Translations under genes and position numbers: made by a program
Shown: piece after piece, positions 6,227-9,236 of the stretch
Layout: each line of letters starts with the position of its first letter
How positions within the stretch are numbered: the first letter of the stretch is position 1
NCBI GenBank assembly: GCA_016196905.1
Contig: JACPWV010000098.1
Span: 1-9,236, forward strand
DNA from: Chloroflexota bacterium
GTDB taxonomy: Bacteria; Chloroflexota; Anaerolineae; UBA7937; JACPPX01
Direction: 5' to 3'
DNA length: 9,236 nt
The notes under the pieces: model-generated
What the model was told of the DNA's origin: nothing
Seen by the model: only the letters and a program-made list of their open reading frames with translations
Databases searched by the model: none

Positions 6227-7020
6227 ACCTCGCTCGTCTTCGCCGCCACCTGGCCGATCTGATCAGCCATGCATACATCTGGGGATGCCTGCTCATTTTC
6301 GTGACACCATTCCTGGCCCTCCTCAGCTATTCATTCGAAAAGGTGGGGGGGGTTAGCTTAGTGAATTACGAATACGTCTTTGGGAGCTTCATGGACAACC
6401 TCCTCACCAGCGTCCGTGTCTCCGGGGCTGCAGTGCTCATCAATCTCCTGATCAGTCTGCCCGCGGCTTACGGCTTGGTCCGCTATCGCTACCCGGCGAA
6501 GGGGTTCATCCTCTCCGCCTTGACGCTGCCTCTCTATACCCCGGCTGCAGTCCTCGGATTGAGTTTAGTCTTGACCTATAATTTTACTTACAAGTTGACC
6601 ACTTCCATCTGGGGTCTCGTCTTCGCCATGGTCGTGGGGACTTTCCCCCTGATGGTGGTGCCCATCGTCGTCGCTCTCAAGGACCTTCCCCAGGTTTTTG
6701 AAGAGGCATCCCTCTCCCTGGGGGCCACGCGCTGGCAGACTTATTGGCGGATCGTCTTCCCCCTCATCGGGCCGGGTATCAGTGCGGGGATCCTGCTCTC
6801 CTTCGTCATCGTGTTCAACGAATACCTGGTCACCCTCTTCGTCTCCCCGCCGGGCGTCACCACGGCCCCTCTGAGAGTCTTCAATTTAGTGAGGACGGCG
6901 GGACTGCTCAATACGACAGCGGCTTTGGCAGCCACCCTGCAAATCATCTCCTTCATTGCTGTGCTGATCTTCTTCCGGCTATTTGGCACGAGGTATCTGA
7001 AAGGGACTTACTTGATCTAA
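6223..7020 (+). CDS. ABC transporter permease, PotC-like
   Basis: The second membrane subunit of the importer, 265 residues, the usual PotC length. Hydrophobic spans lie at about 18-36, 63-87, 95-118, 128-150, 184-206 and 232-252. The EAA coupling motif EEASLSLGATRWQTYWRIVF is at residues 160-179. The ATG lies inside the ATGA overlap with the upstream permease stop, and its own stop TAA shares a base with the ATPase start (TAATG). These overlaps support co-translation and fixed subunit ratios. Confidence 0.93.
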   Translation: MNLARLRRHLADLISHAYIWGCLLIFVTPFLALLSYSFEKVGGVSLVNYEYVFGSFMDNLLTSVRVSGAAVLINLLISLPAAYGLVRYRYPAKGFILSALTLPLYTPAAVLGLSLVLTYNFTYKLTTSIWGLVFAMVVGTFPLMVVPIVVALKDLPQVFEEASLSLGATRWQTYWRIVFPLIGPGISAGILLSFVIVFNEYLVTLFVSPPGVTTAPLRVFNLVRTAGLLNTTAALAATLQIISFIAVLIFFRLFGTRYLKGTYLI

Positions 7021-8102
7021 TGGCGCGGGTCCGTCTGGCGGGGATTACCAAGCACTACGGGACGACAGTAGCCGTGCAGGATTTCAACCTGGAGGTCGTC
7101 GAGGGTGAATTCGTCACCCTCCTGGGTCCCTCCGGCTGCGGAAAGACAACCATCCTGCGGATCATCGCCGGGCTGGTCGAGCCGACTTCCGGTCAGGTCT
7201 ACTTCGACGGTGTGGAGATAACCCACCTTTCCTCTAACGCAAGAAACATCGGCTTCGTCTTTCAGACCCCGGCTCTCTTTCCACATCTCAGCATCGCCCA
7301 GAACATCGCTTTTGGCCCCTCTGTTAAAGGCTACCCCCAAGCCGAGATCCAGGCGCGGGTCCAACGCCTATTGGCCATGGTCGACCTCGAAGGATACGGG
7401 GATCGCCTGCCGGCCCAACTTTCGGGGGGACAACAGCAGCGGGTGTCCTTGGCCCGAGTCCTGGCTACCGACCCTCGAGTACTACTCTTCGACGAACCCC
7501 TCTCCGCTCTGGACCGAAACCTTCGGGAGACTCTCAAGTACCACATTCTCGAGCTACAGCGAAAGACGAAAAAAACCGCTATCTATGTAACCCATGACCA
7601 ATCGGAGGCCTTCGCCATCTCGGATCGGATCGTGGTCATAAACGCCGGTCGCATCGAGCAGATCGGTACCCAGACCGAAATTTATCTGCAGCCCCAGAGC
7701 CCCTTCGTGGCCGAGTTCATTGGAGCTAACAACAGTCTCGCTGGGCAAGTGCTGGAATACAGCCCAGAGGAAGCCAGGGTAGCCGCTGAGGGTTTCCATC
7801 TGCGCTGCCGAAGCGGGCTGCCTCTCGCGCCAGGGGAGCCGGTGCTGGTCTACATCCGCCCCGAAAATATCCAGCTGCTGACCGACGGCCGATCGGCCTC
7901 GCATCGCAACCTGTGGGAGGGAACCGTGGAGCGGGTCGTCTTCGAAGGTTCCGCCGCCCAGGTCCATGTGAATGTGAAAGGCCGGCTTTTCAAGGTAGAG
8001 GTCAGCGGAGCCCAACGGCTGGAGGTCATGGAGCTGGGCAAGTCGCCGATTTGGCTGGGGTTCGATGAGGTAACCCTCATCCCTCAAAAGAGCCCTCGCT
8101 AA
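7020..8102 (+). CDS. ABC transporter ATP-binding protein, PotA/FbpC-like with C-terminal TOBE domain
   Basis: The 360-residue ATPase that powers the importer from the cytoplasmic side. Every core motif is intact: Walker A GPSGCGKT (36-43, Lys42), Q-loop FVFQT (Gln82), signature LSGGQ (134-138), Walker B VLLFDEP (154-160, Glu159), D-loop SALD (162-165) and switch His192 in YVTHD. After about residue 240 comes the regulatory/TOBE region typical of polyamine, iron and sugar importers, with the YIRPENIQLL stretch. The ATG shares one base with the upstream stop; no strong ribosome site is near, so re-initiation is likely. A longer frame reaching back to 6744 only overlaps the permease and is not the start. 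The protein looks fully active. Confidence 0.96.
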   Translation: MARVRLAGITKHYGTTVAVQDFNLEVVEGEFVTLLGPSGCGKTTILRIIAGLVEPTSGQVYFDGVEITHLSSNARNIGFVFQTPALFPHLSIAQNIAFGPSVKGYPQAEIQARVQRLLAMVDLEGYGDRLPAQLSGGQQQRVSLARVLATDPRVLLFDEPLSALDRNLRETLKYHILELQRKTKKTAIYVTHDQSEAFAISDRIVVINAGRIEQIGTQTEIYLQPQSPFVAEFIGANNSLAGQVLEYSPEEARVAAEGFHLRCRSGLPLAPGEPVLVYIRPENIQLLTDGRSASHRNLWEGTVERVVFEGSAAQVHVNVKGRLFKVEVSGAQRLEVMELGKSPIWLGFDEVTLIPQKSPR

Positions 8103-8110
8103 GTTCACCG

Positions 8111-8153
8111 AAGAGAGTGAGCGTAACGGTAGCGGAGTACGGCCTACTCTCTT
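8111..8153 (+). terminator. Hairpin after the ABC operon, possible weak terminator or attenuator
   Basis: AAGAGAGT (8111-8118) pairs perfectly with ACTCTCTT (8146-8153), and CGTA (8122-8125) can pair with TACG (8138-8141) inside the large loop. The sequence after it is TTATC, a very short T-run. It starts 8 bp after the ATPase stop. The stem is A/G-T/C mixed and the loop long, so termination would be partial; it may lower expression of the following kinase. Confidence 0.35.
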
Positions 8154-8209
8154 TTATCATTCCCACGAGCTCTTCGAGTTGGAAATCGCGCCGTAGAGGC
8201 GGATGCCTG

Positions 8210-9169
8210 ATGGCCGACTACGATATCTTAGTGCTCGGCGAGATCAACGTGGATCTGGTGCTCCAGGCTGGGGATATCACCCCCGTCTTCGGACAGGAGA
8301 AGTTCGTTGAGCGGGCTATTCTGACGCTGGGGAGTTCATCGATGATCTTCGCCTGCGCCACCACCCGCCTGGGTTTGCGCACGGCCCTGGTAGGGGTAGC
8401 CGGCGATGACGAGTTCGGCCAGTTCATCCTCAGGGCTCTTCAGGAGAGAGGGGTGGACACCTCTCTCATTAGCCTAGACCCCTCCCTCAAAACTGGGGTG
8501 ACCGTGAGCCTATCCACCCCCAGGGACCGGGCCATGCTCACCTTCCCTGGGTGCATTCCTGCCCTAGCAGCGGACCAGGTGAATCCGCAGATCTTCTCCC
8601 ACGCTCGCCACGTGCATGTAGGCAGTTACTTCCTGCAGCAAGGATTGCAGCCCGGGCTTTTCGATCTCCTCCGAGCAGCGAAAAGGGAAGGATGCTCGAC
8701 GTCTTTAGATCCGGGCTGGGATCCCTGGGCTCGTTGGAACGGCGGATTGCGCCAAGTATTACAACAAGTCGACATCTTCCTGCCCAACCGAGAGGAGGCC
8801 GCCGCCCTCACTGGGGAGTCGGTCCCCACCCTGGCCCTGGAGCAACTCACCCGCTGGTCGCCGGTGGTCGTGGTGAAGGGAGGGGCACAAGGGGCCTGGG
8901 CCCGTCGCGGAGACGAGTGGGCCTCTGTCCCGGCACTTCCGATCCCCGTGTTGGATGTCACCGGTGCGGGCGATGCCTTCGATGCGGGTTTTATCTTCGG
9001 GCTACTCCAGGGATGGAACCTGAAGGCCGCCCTGCGCGCTGGATGCATCTGCGGCTCTCTCTCCACGCGCGCAGTGGGAGGGACCGAGGGGCAGCCCACC
9101 TTTTCGGAGCTATGGGAGTGTATGCAAAAGTTTGATGATCCTGACGATCACTCTAAATCCGGCCATTGA
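8210..9169 (+). CDS. PfkB-family carbohydrate kinase (kinase 2)
   Basis: A 319-residue ribokinase-like sugar kinase. Landmarks: VLGEINVDLVLQ (8-19), the GSSSMIFACATTRLG substrate loop (41-55), GDDEFG (65-70), LDPGWDPWARW (166-176), LPNREEAAALTGES (191-204), and DVTGAGDAFDAGF (249-261) with Asp255 as catalytic base. It shares the unusual GWDP block and the LPNxEEAxALTGES block with kinase 1, so the two look like subfamily relatives, though their first signatures differ. ATG 8210 has AGAGG 10 bases upstream; the in-frame GTG at 8117 would add a 31-residue tail lacking family features and running through the hairpin at 8111-8153. It lies 107 bp after the ATPase on the same strand, probably in the same transcript. 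The substrate is probably a sugar brought in by the importer. Its last 35 bases overlap the next kinase gene. Confidence 0.92.
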   Translation: MADYDILVLGEINVDLVLQAGDITPVFGQEKFVERAILTLGSSSMIFACATTRLGLRTALVGVAGDDEFGQFILRALQERGVDTSLISLDPSLKTGVTVSLSTPRDRAMLTFPGCIPALAADQVNPQIFSHARHVHVGSYFLQQGLQPGLFDLLRAAKREGCSTSLDPGWDPWARWNGGLRQVLQQVDIFLPNREEAAALTGESVPTLALEQLTRWSPVVVVKGGAQGAWARRGDEWASVPALPIPVLDVTGAGDAFDAGFIFGLLQGWNLKAALRAGCICGSLSTRAVGGTEGQPTFSELWECMQKFDDPDDHSKSGH

Positions 9170-9236
9170 TAAAACCGCAACGGTCGAACGATTCACCCCC
9201 GGGGCCATCCACCGTCCTCGGACCCTCCTGGCTTTG
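9135..9236 (+). CDS. 1-phosphofructokinase/LacC-type hexose kinase, N-terminus (runs off the right edge)
   Basis: ATG 9135 opens a frame of 34 residues to the window edge. It begins MILTITLNPAIDKTATVERF and continues TPGAIHRPR. This is the characteristic opening of the FruK/LacC/PfkB branch (ILTxTLNPAID, then PGxxxR leading to the nucleotide/sugar-binding GGKGxN that would follow). Such enzymes phosphorylate fructose-1-phosphate, tagatose-6-phosphate or fructose-6-phosphate to a bisphosphate. It overlaps the end of kinase 2 by 35 bp in another frame, implying coupled translation; its own ribosome site is weak. In the locus it could be the second kinase step, turning a ketose-6-phosphate into a bisphosphate for aldolase cleavage. 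The family call rests on 34 residues but the motif is distinctive. Confidence 0.8.
   Translation, partial: MILTITLNPAIDKTATVERFTPGAIHRPRTLLAL

Noticed and set aside
6744..7019. A 92-codon N-terminal extension of the ATPase
   Set aside because: It overlaps the second permease gene fully, and the ABC domain begins right after ATG 7020, which shares a base with the permease stop.
7554..8108. A 184-codon antisense reading frame opposite the ATPase C-terminal half
   Set aside because: The sense strand encodes an intact TOBE-region ATPase; the antisense product shows no family features.
8155..8160. TATCAT as a -10 box for a separate kinase 2 promoter
   Set aside because: The hexamer is close to consensus, but there is no acceptable -35 at 16-18 bp upstream and it lies in the tail of the 8111-8153 hairpin.
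8626..9099. A 157-codon antisense reading frame opposite kinase 2
   Set aside because: It is a shadow of a kinase with all signature motifs; its product has no recognisable domain.
1..9236. CRISPR arrays, tRNA/rRNA genes, insertion sequences or attachment sites
   Set aside because: I saw no regularly spaced repeats, no tRNA-like cloverleaf sequence, no transposase and no terminal inverted repeats.

Overview
The window is about 60% GC and gene-dense. It looks like a bacterial catabolic or amino-sugar locus. The best clue to the host is the substrate-binding lipoprotein: its Cys is followed by a Thr/Pro/Ala-rich linker of a kind common in Chloroflexota (Anaerolineae-like) exported proteins. 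That assignment is an inference from style and GC content, not a phylogenetic result.

Layout. Leftward genes, in order of transcription: a PfkB-family sugar kinase (2830-1889), a DegT/DnrJ/EryC1/StrS-type PLP aminotransferase (1851-601), and the N-terminal part of an aldehyde dehydrogenase (374 to beyond the left edge). Rightward genes: a sugar isomerase (SIS) gene broken by a frameshift and an apparent internal loss of about 50 codons (2914-3866); then a complete ABC importer of the polyamine/opine/phosphonate (PotABCD-like) type, with lipoprotein (4069-5289), two permeases (5348-6226 and 6223-7020) and ATPase (7020-8102). A second PfkB kinase (8210-9169) follows. The first 34 codons of a third PfkB-superfamily kinase of the 1-phosphofructokinase/LacC type (9135 to beyond the right edge) overlap its end.

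Regulation. The two gene arms are fired by two near-consensus sigma-70-type promoters that face each other between 2841 and 2913. Their predicted start points are adjacent bases (2876 rightward, 2877 leftward). A near-perfect inverted repeat containing TGCCC-N4-GGGCG covers both start points. A third promoter (extended -10, 3872-3901) serves the ABC operon, and just downstream of its start is a perfect 14-bp palindrome with the same TGCCC-N4-GGGC plan. This suggests one regulator controls the whole locus. A 14-bp GC-rich hairpin sits between the lipoprotein and permease genes and probably sets their expression ratio.

How the genes may work together (inference). A small, probably nitrogen-bearing carbohydrate (amino sugar, glycated amino acid or opine-like compound) enters by the ABC importer, is phosphorylated by PfkB kinases, and is processed by a SIS isomerase/deaminase/deglycase, a PLP aminotransferase and an aldehyde dehydrogenase. 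The exact substrate cannot be read from the sequence. The broken SIS gene means either that the pathway is decaying or that the assembly has an error there.
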